This document shows positions 12,601-26,110 of a stretch of 64,000 nucleotides of DNA, one piece after another. Source of the DNA: Eutrigla gurnardus (lineage: Eukaryota; Chordata; Actinopteri; Perciformes; Triglidae). Every line of letters begins with the position of its first letter. Positions within the stretch are counted from its first letter, which is position 1. The position numbers and the translations under genes were made by a program. The notes under the pieces are model-generated. The model was not told the origin of the DNA. It worked only from the letters and a program-made list of their open reading frames with translations, and ran no database searches. The DNA lies in the NCBI GenBank assembly GCA_963514095.1, contig OY741269.1, forward strand, positions 23,861,420-23,925,419, given 5' to 3'.

Positions 12601-15590
12601 GACTAGTGGAGTAGGCTAAGATGACTAAAGAGCAGTGGCGTCGGCCAAAAACCATTAGGGGAAGAGTGGTGACAAACATGCACAACATACAGCCACGGAG
12701 TTCATTAACTAGCACACCGGATGATATAATAGTATTTAAGCTGTTTATATGCTCGGCTTTGCTTCAATAAACTTCACTGTCATTAGCTGCTGAACCGAGA
12801 CGACTGTAGAAACACGGCAGTAACGAGGCCAAGAGGAGGAAAATACCCCCCCAAAAATAGAAGTTTGGAACCCTTTAAAGTTTTGAAAAGAATTTGAGTG
12901 CAGACTCTAAGAAAAGTTCTCCACCTCGATCAAAGTGGTGAGATAAGCAGCGCCGATTAATACTTCAGGGAGCGGAGCTTAATGCACTACAACCGTGAAC
13001 AAGTCGATCTCCCGCACACAACGAGCCGCTCCAGTGTTTTGCTCACTAATGGAGTGTTTTCAATGAGAGCAGAAAGGAGAAAAAAAAAAGCTTAAAGTGT
13101 GTCAAATTACCCACACACCCTTCTTTTCTTTCGCCTCTAAAAAAAAACGACTGCATCAAAGATGTCTGAGACTTAAGTGCCAGAAAAAAAAAAAAAACAC
13201 CTCTGGATTCTGCGTTGCAGGCAAAGTCTGTTCAGAATTTGCAGCCGGACCAAAGAGGATCCATCTAGTGGATGTTAGCATTGCCCCCAACAGTCATTTA
13301 AATGCGCCTTGCTTTTGATCAGCCGTAAACATGTCCTGCACGTTGAAATCCCATCCCTCGACGTGTTATTTACAGATCGCACCGAGGCAGGGGATCCTTT
13401 GAAACACGAGTGGAGAATCTGCAGGGGTTTTTTTTTTTATCAAACCTCAGCCATTTCTGTAAATGCTTGTAAATGTTCAACGTATGTGTCTATTCAAATA
13501 AAAAGGAAGCCAAACTCAAGGTCAGTGACTGAACAGTTCAGAGTTAATAACAGCAGACCCTGTATATGATTGCCAGTCGATGCTCTGTTAGCATCTGGCT
13601 AATTTGCAACACCTCGACATATGCCCGACATCCGTTTGTTCCTGTCACACATGTGCCTTGGAGAACATTATTATCATTCCGGAAGATGCAGCTCACTACA
13701 TTAATTAAATTCATACATGTGGACACGTGTGCAGAGACCTTCCAGGCTCCTCTTTCTCCAAGTTGTTTGTGTCTTTGTAGTGTCGCCAAAGTCCTCACGT
13801 CAGCTCCAGGCGAGCCACGACTCTACTGTAACTCAAAGCAATCTCTCATTGGAAATTCCTTTCATTCTTTCTTTGTGGGGGAATGAAACCCAGGAGTGGA
13901 AAGCTCCGTACAGGTGAAACCTTTTTTCAGCTACTAGTAATTTGTTAGCATGCAACAATCCCATACAAATGTTTGTTAAAGTAGCTCCAAAACAAGGACA
14001 CATTATATTATATGTGCCTTGTTTTTTTCTCCTCTTGTACTACTATCTCTACTGCAGTACTACCAATATAATGTAGTAATATAACCTGCAGCTGCTAGAT
14101 TATTCCTGTTTGGGTGCTTCTCCTGCCACTAACTGCTAATGCATCATTTCTACTACCCATTACATTACTGGTCCTCGGGGCCGCCAACAGTAGGGGGGAC
14201 ACTGGGTCAGTCATCCGTGGCACTGGGTCAAGACCCAAAGAATGTGGAATCCTAAAACCAGGAAATGACTCAGCATTTCTTGCATTTCTAGAAGTTTTTG
14301 AATGGGGTCTGGTGATTTGCCTGAAACAAGGTGGTTAACACAAGTTGAAGAGATTTTGTCCTTTTGTCGAGAGTTCCTCTTGGGAATTTATAAGCGGTTG
14401 CTAGCAAGTGGCCTTAATGAGACCAAAAAAGGACATCACCGACTAGTCCACCTTTACAATCTCGTTATGTATAATGGTGACCATGGTGATCACGGTGTAG
14501 CCTAACCTGCTGCTGTAACTTCTGGTTCATTAATTGTACTACAAGACACATTCCCTAGTTCCATTATATATTATTGTACTTCTTTTTATTTGATATTATT
14601 TTTCTATTCTCTTATATAGCTTATACGACAAAAAGTTTTTCCAGATATCCTGTTTCAGGAAGTTTGTCATTTCATGTCAGTCGTCTCTCAGCCTCTTGTT
14701 AGAAAAAAAAAAAAAAAAAACGTTTCTTTCGTCCCCTCCTTTCTCTGTTCTCCTCTGTCATCCCATTAATTCACACCACAAGGATGGCAAATGAAAGCGT
14801 AAAACGAGAAAATAAGCGTTTATTGATGTGCTGCTCCAGACAATAACTTTGAACACTGAACGGGCGAATTGGTTCTGAAGGTGCATCATTAAATGGCTTG
14901 TTTGTTGATATTGTGTGCATTCTTCTTGGGGTTTTTTTTAACCAGTTTGCTGAAAAGAAAACAGACACTTAGAGAAGTCTTAATAATACAATTAATTTGC
15001 ATAAAAAAAGGGGATGATGTTGCAGCTGCATGAAAACAAACACTTCAAAAGGCTGTTCGTCTTTAAAGATGATGCATACTGCTCTCGCCGTGTATGAGGG
15101 CAATGAAAGCTGTGCATGTGCACGTGAAATAGAAACAAAAGCATATACGTATGACTAAATATTAATTAAAATGCCTGTACGTTTTTCTGATGTTTTCAAC
15201 AATTACGACAAAGTAGTTGACAAATCCAGTTTTTCGTTTCCTTAATTGATTGGAGTGTTTGAAGTCGACATTGAAAGCAAGCAAAAAAATGTAATTACAC
15301 GTATTTTCATTAAAAACCCAAATGCATGTTTGATACACTTGCTAGGAGGAACAATTCCCCGTGTGTTTCTTGGAATTAGAAATGGCATGACAGCTAATCA
15401 TTGGCTTTTCTTTGTAATTCCCTCTTGAATGGTAATTGTGTTATATATAAAAAAAAGGATACTGGGTTTCCTCCAATTGCATGGTTTGCATCACCGGTGT
15501 GTGCTGAGCCAAATGGACTGTGGGATTGATGGTCAGGAAATGAACACACATGCTGAAATCAACCGGCCATTCACCGCTCTCCCACGATTA
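12601..15590. other. Host non-coding DNA, no gene seen
   Basis: Short A runs (13186-13198), an 18-A tract at 14703-14720 and otherwise unremarkable sequence. The frames at 13309-13917 overlap on both strands and show no motif. Confidence 0.6.
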
Positions 15591-15689
15591 AAGCTATTCA
15601 GTTTCTTTTTGGAGCCGCGCCGGACAAGTGCTGCGACTGTCTGCCTGTGTGTGTTGAGCTACTGCAGACTGTACATTATGTTTGCATGT

Positions 15690-15710
15690 AAGGTGTGTGT
15701 GTGTGTGTAA
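15690..15710. repeat. (GT)n microsatellite
   Basis: About eight GT units at 15693-15708. Confidence 0.85.
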
Positions 15711-15779
15711 CCATATATGTGCACAACTGTCCGTAAGAACACGAGTGGGCTTGTTAGCGGATGTGCATGGCCATGCCGG

Positions 15780-16080
15780 CTCTGAGTGGCCCCCTCGCAC
15801 TCCGCCGCTGTGTCCTTGAGTGTTAATGGTCGGCTGCTGGGCATCCTGTGATTAGCTCTGCACACAGGATGATGAGGTGTGACTGCTAATCTAGTGACAC
15901 AGACAGCTGCAGCTCCGCCGATAGGCTGCGGCCGACCAACCCTCGACTCCGACGTCGCTCGCCTGAATGTGCGATATGTGCACGAGGATCGTCGTGCATA
16001 CCGTACGTGTAGGACTGCTGCTTCGTTTGGCCATGAAAAAGCGAAAGGCAACTTGCGGCTTCTTTGCTTTCAGTGCGTGT
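15780..16080. other. CpG-dense islet without a recognised gene
   Basis: 15901-16020 holds 15 CpG by direct count in 120 bp, far above the surrounding DNA. Several overlapping frames on both strands (15659-16215) are a by-product of the high CpG and low stop density. It could be an unmethylated regulatory islet or an undetected promoter. Confidence 0.4.
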
Positions 16081-16110
16081 GGTAGTGAGACACAGGGCCA
16101 GCACATCAGG

Positions 16111-19100
16111 ACTCACTAATATGGGTAATGTATTGTGTCGTTTGGTTTGGAAGACGCACAGACAAATCAAAGACACGATTTCTTTAGCTGAATGGGGAAA
16201 ACCAGATATAAGCAAGGAGCTAGTATGTTATAGTTTATATGAGGTACTGCACGTATTCCAATCATTAAGAAATGCAGTTTAACCTTCACCTCGCTCCGTC
16301 CAGACCAGATATACCACATGGAACCTCGCTTTAAAAGGAATCCCAGTCCCAAATACTTCAGCCATAAACTCACCATTCTCATTCAGGAAAAATCCAGGAA
16401 GAACGTAACGGATCGGTCTGCGGGACTGAACTCTTTCACTCCCACAACGTGTTATCTCATTGGACATCAGCATCCACACTCTCCTTCTGAGAGGGCCTGG
16501 AGCACATCTGAGAAGTGAATGTAACATGTTACCGGAAAGCGGTGACAGAGCTCTGAGGTCTTGAGTTACTTTGCGGTCCAGCTGTAAGGTTTCTGCAGGC
16601 CTGGGAGGCATTGTTGTTTTATTTTCGTTGGAAGGATGACCGTGGCCGGGGCTTTAATAACATTAACCACAGTCAGAGTAGTGCATCATTACAGGGGGGT
16701 GTTGGGGAGGGGAGGGGGGTTTAATTTGCTGTATCAGGCCTTAAACCTGCCCCAGGAAAACACAGTCCAACCTTCTGTCCAGACCGTATGTGCTTCATGT
16801 CCTCCCCTCCCGCCACGTCTCTTTATTTTCCTTCCTTTTCCCCGCATCTTTCCCTTCATCCTCGCTGCTTCCTCTCTCACTCACCCGCGAGACCTTTTAT
16901 AGACGAAGTAGCGGACTTCAGGTCTGTTTACCGGTGAGATCTCAGGAAGTCAACATCAGATAAGCGGATTCCTCGGACACACAAGACGAGCAGATACATT
17001 TCCAGGGAGACGGCTCCGAGGAGGATACGGCCTTAGCGGTATTACCCAGGGGAAGGATGTGAGTTGAGAGTTCGAGGGTAATGGATGTACATGAATGTGG
17101 GTGTGTGTTTCCAAGACGACAACGTCTTTTGGAAATCTTTTTGCTTTCTGTTCCAAATGACCTAATTGTCCCTTCACGCCCTCGATCATGACACCGGCTT
17201 TTTTTTTTTTTTTTTTTTTGGCCAGGTTCTCAACTCGCTTCTCCTTTGTGCCGCATTGCACAAACACAATAGGATCTACTCTAAATGGATAGCAGGTGTT
17301 TCCTCACAGTGCAGCTCTCATCCTTTCAAGCTTTACTGTAAAGACGGTGAGGGGAAAAAGGCAGAAACATGTGTGTTGTGTCTTCTCAAAGCCCGTGTTT
17401 CCCCTATCGCAGCCGGAAGATTTTAACATTTTTGGAAAGTTGGATTTATTTTTTTTTGCACGTAGGATTTTGCAACAAGATCACATAGTACATTTATGGT
17501 TTTCACGGATAAAAAATACCCATTTTCTGCCTGTCTGTACACTACTCTGGTTCCCTGGTTTCTCTACATATCAGCTCGCTGGCCCGACTGTGCTTACATA
17601 AGCTGTCACTTACGATGAAGACTGTGGTCTGCGAAATCCTACCCAACGCCGAAGACATACAGGGGCCAAGCTTCTGTCCAAAAGAAGTGAAAGTCTGAAT
17701 GGGTCGAGCTTAGCAGCCATCGCAGATGTTGTGGAATGTAAAAAAAAAAGTTATTATAAACAGAGCAAAGGAAAGAACTGCGCTCAGATCCCTGTTGATT
17801 TTCTGACACCAGTAATACCTCGTTATTTAAGACGATCTGGGATCAGCGGAGGGAAAATCACTTGCTCAGTGAGTCAATAAAACGAGGCTGATTGCGTTGT
17901 TTAGTCTAAGCCACAGGGTTGCATCTCACCAACATAAGAAAGCGGCAACAAAGACCTTCCTCGCCCGTCTGTCATCATTTCCATGTTGGTAGCAAGTGGC
18001 GGAGAGCTGCTATAATGATGTGTCTTAAACCTGCCACTTCGTGTACTCCTTTTATCCCTTCTTCCCCGGTTCACTCTGTCTGCCTCTCAAAGTCACACCG
18101 GTTGCTTCATTTTATGAGAATCGCTTCCTTTGCAATCTGATTTGTGTCATTTGTTGATTCTGCAGTAATAAATCTCATCTTTTAAACAAGCAGGAAAGGA
18201 TTGCGATGATGACAGAGAAAGTATGAAAAAATACACTGACACATTGTTGTTGATCATTATGTATTTGTGCATTTCATTTGCTTTAATTAGGACTGTCCTC
18301 AACAAAGCAATTCTTTGACAATTTTTGACGACAGATCTTTTGAACTGAGCTTCTAAAAGAATCACACACGTGCTCATAAGTTTCCTTTTAATTTAATAAG
18401 TCAGTCATCTGTAATACAGCATAAAAATGAGGGGCAGGCCTTGTTTTAATTGAAATGACCATTTGAATATCATTCGACCACCTAGGAACTGGATTTCCGA
18501 CTTTCATTTAGTGCACTGTGGCCTGTTGCCTTACACGGATAGTGGTACGGTCCTACACACTGCGGTGGATGATTACGTGCTCTCACTAGGTTATCTGCAG
18601 AAGCAGACCGGGATTGTTTCTGACTCTTTGAGCCGCCCGAGTCGATGAAGTGGATCGAGGGTTTTTGATTAAACTGAGGCTGATTTGTCTGGCGGTTTGG
18701 AGGATTTCAAACACCTCTGAGAGATCTATGAGTTCTTGAAGAACGTCTTTAACTCATTGACTACAAGATGAGTTGAAAAGACTTTGACTTTGCATTTTCC
18801 ATTTTTCTTTTTTAACACACCCCGTCCCACCTTGTAAATGCTTTGATTTCCTCCCACCGTCCAACCCTGCACTTTGTCCCGGTCCAACCTTGTGCTTCAC
18901 CTTCATGACATTTTCTTCCCTCGTGACCTCTCGTGATTTCTCACAGTGAAGGAGTGATGAGCTGCAGACTTATTCGGTCTCATTCAGACCGATCATCGCT
19001 TTGTTAGCGGCTACGTGGGGGTGATCTAAGATGTGCGTGTGTTGTGAGACAAGCAGCCGTTTCCTGCCGCGTTGTCCTCAAATCTTTCCTATCATCTCAC

Positions 19101-21439
19101 ACTTGTAGCGTTATTCTCCTCTCTGATACGTATTGCCTTTCTTTATTCTTGCACTCCCTCATTGTGTATCTTGCACCTTATCAACGTTTCCCTGACAGGC
19201 CCTACATATAATACGTGTCTTTCTGCGATGCAGCTGAACATTTTCCTCCTCGGAGTTTGACAAAATACCGGCTTTGAAACAGAAAGAAAGAAAAACCCAT
19301 CAAGCGTAATGTACCTTACTTCCCTCAAGGTTTTTTTTTTTTTTTCTTCCTGTGGAATTATAAAGGCTTCCAGCTAAATAAACACAAGCTAATTAATGTG
19401 CACCTTTCCCTGCATAGGAGGGGGGGCAATGGTCTGCCACAATTGATTTGTGAGCTGTTCCATTTTGGGTAATGAAGAGGAAAGCTTTGCAATTGAAGGG
19501 AGGACTCCATCAAACGGTTAGCGTGCATGATTAAACTTAAAAAATAGTTAAGAATGCTCCTATAACCTTTTAAGTCATATTCTATTAAAAGACTGCTTGC
19601 ACACGCACACACACACATCATGTGACCTACTGTTTGGCACACTCAGCAGCGTACATGTAATTTATACAAATTACATGCATTGATATGAATCAAAAGCAAT
19701 AAGCATTTCATACAAACCAGCTATATCTAATATAGTCTACAGTTTTCTTTTTTTTTGAGTCAGTGATTTTCTTCACCGGCACGAAAAACCCAGAGAAGAA
19801 AATCGACACTTCCTTTAAAAAGCTATGCGGTCTTTCTCGGGGAGAGGCCATGTTCAAAACATTGACATTAGAGGGCGAAGGCATGCAGGACGTGTGTGAA
19901 TCCCGGGGAGAGTGAGCTACGTTCAGCCACGGACCGTGTTTATCTGCAGACGGCAGGCGCTAAAACCTGCAGTATGTCTATCTCTGCTAAGCTCTCGCTA
20001 TGTGTGTGTACCTCCACGAAGCCGGCTGTGTGTCTTTCTTATACGCTGAGGTTTTTGAGGTGAGATCGCCGCGCCGATAATGAACTTCTAAATCCAAAAA
20101 GGCCCAGCGAGACTGGCTGAGAGATGCCTGTTAGCCATTTCCTGTCTCACAAATTTGATTTCAAAATATTATCCCAAATGTAGCACTGAAGATTGATTAG
20201 TATCAGTAAAACAGACTTTTTCCTCATGTCCCGATAGGGCTCTTTTTTTCCCCTGAAGTTTGATTCGAGTGTGTGTGTGTCTATCACACATGCAGATCTT
20301 TTTGTGGTTGCAATCTTTTCAACTACATCTCAAATTGCCAAGAAAAATCTTAATAAATCAAACAAATAACCTTGAAATAAAGAAAATAGCCTTGAAGGAC
20401 CACAAAATAAGATCTTAAGTACTGATTACAAATATGTTTGATTTAATTATAGGGGATTTTTTTTTAATAGAATGGAGCTATTTTGCCTTTGGATGCTGAC
20501 AGTTTTTCTGACCAGCGCAATGCATCATTTATTCAGAATATACATCGTTCAGAAAAGCAACCACAGGTTTGGCTGACCCTTCTAGTCCACAACACTTAAC
20601 ATATGTGTTTGAGATTCCCACCATTCGAAACCTTCCATAGCTTGGTAAAAAAAAAAACTCCAAAGGTTGTCCTGAGGCAGTTATCAGAGTTCCCAGAGCA
20701 GATATTCAGTTCTTGCAGAGAAACCCAAGTTAAGTTCCCCTCTCTGGGGTGCAGTGTCTCAAAAACGTGTATACAGACACCGTTCCCCTGATGGCCAATG
20801 TGCTAACTTTTACCCCATGCAACAGGGTCCTGGTTTCAATCAAAAACCTGAGTCTATCCAGAGACGGGATTGGATCAACTTTTTTTTTTCAGAATTTGAG
20901 GGCAGCCAAGGATAAAAAGGCCTAAGGTGGTATGGTGTGGAAATGTACGGATACGTGTACACAGAGCCCCTGCAGAGGGAAGGAGCAAAGCGATTCATTG
21001 CGTGTCTTGGTTCGGTATGCTATTAAAGAAAGGTGGGTGGATAATTCTCTCCTCCACTAATGGAAGACCACAGAAGTGCTGAGTGTCCTGTTGGTGGGGT
21101 GGTGGTTGGTGGCGGGGAGGAGGGCTGGAGCGTCCCAGGGATTACACCGAGCCCTAAGTCTCCTTAGGAGGCTGAACAAGGCCCAAACCAAATAAAGACT
21201 TCAACATTAGTTATATGTCCGAGCCTCTGGTTTTCCTGCTTTAACTTCCACTGTGATAGTAAAGCTAGACAACTACGAGTGGAGCTTCCTCCTCAAGGAC
21301 ACTTGGACCAGAACCAGGCTGCTTAATGTTTGTCACCTTACATGGCAACTGGATGTCCCAGGAAATTCATCTTGTCAGGCTTTGAGTAACGGCATTTTGT
21401 AAAGTAGTACATTTTGTCCAGGTACCAGAGCAAGGGCCA
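16111..21439. other. Host non-coding DNA, no gene seen
   Basis: Ordinary sequence with a 21-T tract at 17199-17219, other T runs (19330-19344) and short GT patches (20270-20281). No exon, tRNA or TE frame was recognised. Confidence 0.55.
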
Positions 21440-21479
21440 AAACTTCGTCTAGCTACAGGCATGGTTTATTGTTTTTAAA

Positions 21480-21562
21480 GTGTCCGTCCTTTTCCAAACG
21501 GTGTCCAATGATGTCTTCTCAGATGGTTCTGTGTAACGAACCATCCGATGGGTGAGGTTAAA
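21480..21562 (-). repeat. Diverged interspersed repeat with internal hairpin, copy 2
   Basis: The inverted partner of 2719-2798. Arms GATGGTTC (21522-21529) and GAACCATC (21538-21545) are a perfect 8-bp inverted repeat around TGTGTAAC. Confidence 0.6.
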
Positions 21563-21718
21563 CCATAGACCATTGAAATTTCCATACACCGCAACATTCC
21601 TGAAATATGAGCATGAACAGAATTAAAGTAAGGTACATGTAGACAGGTTGCTGATGGCTGCTAAACCATTGGATTTTAAAATGACTACACTGCAACAATC
21701 CTGAAATATGAGCATAAA
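21559..21718 (+). repeat. Diverged direct repeat pair (about 58 bp, 103 bp apart)
   Basis: 21559-21617 and 21662-21718 both run from TAAACCAT through GCAACA to CCTGAAATATGAGCAT. The second half is nearly identical and the first half is diverged. They adjoin hairpin repeat copy 2, so they are probably parts of the same degraded element. Confidence 0.55.
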
Positions 21719-21899
21719 TATAGTAGAATACCTATGACATAGTATTGCAGGGCAGTTATTTGAGTATATAAACATGGATACGTTAGTGTTGTATGTATTA
21801 GTCCATATTCCTTATGCATGTTTAGATACCTTTTCTGTACTTCTTGATTTTCTTTGCCCCCCTTTGTGGTCATCAAAGAGGTTCCCTGAACTCTAGTCT

Positions 21900-24800
21900 G
21901 TTTCAGGTATGCACAGTATTCTAATATCCGTCTTTGGTTGTGACTTATGCGAGAAAGCTTGCATAAATAACCACACGGAGATCCTCATGAATGTACGAGG
22001 CACCAGATGCCAGGACTGAGCCGCTAATGGGCCTCGTAGTGGATTCGGGCCCTCCGCATTTTAACTGGTTTCTGTCCTGTGATTCCCTACCAGTGATGAT
22101 GAAATATGCACGCCAGGTCTAGAGGATGACACCTAGCCTTTCGTTATTTTTACAGCCCTCATTTAGATTTTCCGACTGTTGCTCTGGTAAGTAACACCGC
22201 TGTCATATTTAAACCCTCCCACAGTTTGTCAAGCCCTTGCGGGGGCAACATTCTGGAAGGATTGCATTTAAGGTTTTTATGGCGTAAAGTTAAGGCTCAT
22301 ATAGTGAACCTGGGTTCAAGTTCCACTCTTTGACCTACTTTAAAGAAACCTAACCTTGGGTTTTTAGGAGAAAAACCATGAGGTTAACTGAATGCTTTAT
22401 TGTTTGTTCCCGTGGAACATTTTAATAGATATTCCCGATGCTATTTTTCTTTAAACTCTGCAGTATAGAAATGTAAAAAGTATATTTCATGTTGATGTCA
22501 TGAGTGATTGCATGATTTAACCTCGAGTTTTGTAAGATTTGCTAACCATCTACAATATTTGTGGACAGAACTGGATCGCAACAGAGGTTTCACAAATCCA
22601 TAAGTGAGGCTTGTGCCTTTGGTCGTGCCTCTGTCCTGGAGAGAATCTGTTTCTCTACATTTCCTTGCTTTCCTTCAAAAAAAAAAAAAAAAAACTCATC
22701 TGGGTTAACCGCTGCGTGCCACTTGGGTGATTTTACTCAGCCCCCACAATGCAATGGCGGCTTTCCATGAGTGGGTGTGATGCATGCGATGCGTGTGATG
22801 CACAGTCGCTAGCAAAGTAGAGAAAATGTCTTTAGGGCAGTTTATTGTTTTCTCTCTTATTTACTGACTGACTCCTATTCTTTGCCCTCCAAGCACAAAT
22901 ACAGCACTGCATTACTTTTCTCCAATATTGGCAACGCATTTCTCTCCACAGCCCACAGAATATGTTTTACCTATATGGTCAATTGTTTTTCCCTCCACCC
23001 GTTTGTGAAATAACAATTCACATTGTTCCAATTTTGCTACTCTACAAAAAAAAAAAAAAAAGTATCTGTAGACTGTGGGGAGTCACTTTAGCATCCTCTG
23101 TGATCATTTCCTTCAGTGGAAATAGCAGTGTTGTGTGACCTGTTAATTGGCACCCTAGTCCAGGGTCACTCTGCAGGCATAATGCATGCTTTCAAGCTGT
23201 GGAGCCTCTGTATATGGGGAAACAAATGAGGAGGGGATAGAGGGGCTCCATGCAGACTAATGACCTAAAAGAGAGATGAGGTCATCCTCGCCTGATTTCC
23301 AAATAAAACAAGAGGACAACAGCTGAGGGAGCAATGATCCATTCGCTCTTACTTACCCACCCACCAGTGTGTCCGATGCACATGAGGACACGCATGTGCT
23401 GTCGGTTAGCTTCCCAAGGAGCGATGAAAGGGGTTTAAGATTGAGAGTCTAGCTAAGTGATGAACAAGTGACCAGTGATCAGAGGAGAATTTTCATCACT
23501 CACCAGTTTTACAAATGGCTGGTTTTCTGCTCAAAGACCCTCCCTATTCAACTCCTGAGGTTTTACAGTATGCTTCTAAATTATACTTGCTTTCTGGAAA
23601 GTTGAACTAAAGCAAACAGAAGGAAGACAGTGTAGCTTACAAACCGAGACACCATAAAAATAAAAAAAAATGCAGATGATGAAGAAAAAAAGATCTTAAT
23701 ACACCAAATGGAGCACTGTGTTTCGTCAAAGTTCTCAATATGTAATAGCAAACGTCAAGCGTGGAACAAATCCCAGGGATGCCTCGAAGATGAGACGTCC
23801 CTTGGCAGCAAGATTCCTTTCCATATAAAACATCTCTAAATAAAGCCGCGCTGCCCCACACCTGACCATCAGAGGGAAACTGCATGTGTTTCCGTTACAG
23901 AAATGCTCCCCAAGACTGTCATTTGTGAAGCCGCACGTGTTCCTCACTCCAATACAAACCCTGAACCATGTGGGAGTTGTTAGTTCCATCCCTAAGCATT
24001 GATTGCTACTACTGTCTGAGTAGCAGTGGACAAAACACTCCTCTCCCGTGACATGAACTTTTTAAGTTTTGTACTTTACAGTTTGCCCTCCGTAAGAGCC
24101 CTTGAACCTCAGTTCAACACTGTCAAACAATTACAAACTTGTAAATGCTTTGTACGAGCTCTGAACATACCGACAGCTATGCCTTCAGTCAGGACGGCAT
24201 TATCAGCTGTTACCGGCATTATCAGCTGTTACACATAGTTTAGTCACAATAACAAAATTGTGACTTTGATTTGATACCCTTTGATTCATCTAAAATGTCA
24301 GCAAAAGTAATGGAATAATTAATGAAAGAATGTGTAAATTAAATTTTTCCTATCAAATAACCATTTTTTAATGTAAAAATGTATTAATAGAACATGTACA
24401 TGTTCATGCACTAATCTGATGTCCCCTATAATTTTATTCTAACCTCATAATTGCATCCGGATATCACATTAAACAACATTTCAATAAGGCTTTTTTTTGT
24501 GAAACAGCTCCCCGGACAGTAAACAGGTGGAGAGCGGTACTGCAAGCGCAAGAGAAATACATTGAGATGAAGTTCTTTGAGAAGTTGATGAAGGAAAACT
24601 TCTTAAACCAGGATGATGCCACAGTAACTATAAAAAGCACTGTGTTATGTCGAAGTGGTGTGTGTAAAGAGAATATCACTCACTTATCCTTTATTCTTTC
24701 CAATTCACTTAACTGAGAAACACGGTCAAATAAGACTTTAACACATGCTCTTTGGTGGATTGTGTGTTTACCAAATTACAGCAGATGTTTGGATAGATTA

Positions 24801-25854
24801 AGGAAAGATATTGAGTCTAATTATATCTCCTCATTTGTCGGCTAATAATAGCCACGATGTTATTTTCCTTGTTTTTTTAACAGAGTTCTGGTGATGCAGA
24901 CACAAGCTCAGAGCAGGACTGCGCATCCTGCTTTATTCTTTTCAACTTCATTTGTCGACCCCATTCTAAATCCTGGTTGTTGTTGCTGTGGCTGTTTATG
25001 TTTTGACCGCTGCAAAGTTAAAGCCATCGCCCCTAGGTGCCTCCCATGTCAGACCTCACAGCACACAAATCACCGTTGCACATCCACGCAACTCAAAACA
25101 CTGTCATCCTTAAAGTACCGCTACCAATTAAACGGCGTATCATCCCGTTTGTAATGTTGGGGCATCGCAATACTTTCTAGTATCAGTGTACTGTGCAACA
25201 CTATGCAATTGCAGCTCTACCAACAAAATAAGGAAATTGCTATCCGCTACATCTACCAAACAGTCGTATGCCGAATCTCGTATATTGCACCTTTAAAGGA
25301 AGAGTACATAAAGAAGCAGAAACCCATTCTGTTTTGTCTCCATCAGCATGTTTCGCCCACAATCAGAATGAATCATCGCTTTTTTTCAGGGGGGTGTTTT
25401 ATGAGTTTGCCTGCTGTTGCTGGTTGAAAAGAAGAGGACAGGGGGACATAAAATGGAAACTCCTCAGGAATGGTGATTACTGGCCACTGAATCGAAACCA
25501 GCCAAGGAGAAACCAGATCTGAGAGTGTGAGAAGTATTATAGGAGTTACATTGAATAAAAAGCCTTGGCTCACCCCATCATTCCTAACCCCCCCACCCAC
25601 CCAACACTGCACATTAAAGAGGAGATGGATCAGGAGTCTGTAAAACAGAGACATAACCCTTTGAACCTTTAGCGGTGGACAGATTAACAGGAAGGACTGG
25701 AGAAGGAGAAGCTCAGGTAGGAGGGGGGGGGGGGTTGGGAAAATGAAACGCTGTTTATCACAGAGTGAATTAGAGATACAGGCGGATGGCTACCGGGGGG
25801 GGGCTCAAAGAGAAAACACTACCCAAGGACTCCCCTCTGTGACTCCCTTCCCCC
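21900..25854. other. Host non-coding DNA, no gene seen
   Basis: It holds A18 at 22677-22694, A16 at 23046-23061, a 19-bp perfect tandem duplication at 24195-24232 and G12 at 25723-25734. No coding feature was recognised. Confidence 0.55.
24195..24232. repeat. 19-bp tandem duplication
   Basis: CGGCATTATCAGCTGTTAC occurs twice in a row, identical (24195-24213 and 24214-24232). Confidence 0.95.
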
Positions 25855-26110
25855 TGACCAATAGCAGTGCAGGCGCCTCACCCCATCCGAGCATGCATTA
25901 TTAAATTAAAGGCCAAGATTTATACCTCAGTGCCAAAGCAACGGCTTTAGTCAGATTTGGAATCATTTATCCCATCAGAGGGTCGGCCGGTGCAAGGTTT
26001 GATTGATAGCGCCGGGGCAGTGGGGGGAGTATACGGTTACACGCCGCTGCCTTGCAGAGCCCCGGAGCTCCTGCATCTTTAATTCAGCGCCGAAGCGGCC
26101 TTATAGAGTC
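25855..26110. promoter_or_regulatory. Candidate conserved non-coding element (PBX/HOX-like words)
   Basis: GCATGCATTATTAAATTAAA (25891-25910) and TTGATTGATAG (25999-26009) lie in an otherwise GC-rich, non-repetitive block. The TGATTGAT type resembles PBX/HOX sites. No gene is seen. Inference only. Confidence 0.25.

Noticed and set aside
20775..20850. Possible tRNA-derived SINE head
   Set aside because: Only loosely similar to A and B boxes; no tail or flanking duplication.
22312..22326. Possible SINE B box GGGTTCAAGTTCCAC
   Set aside because: The upstream A-box match is weak and no poly(A) tail or second copy was seen.
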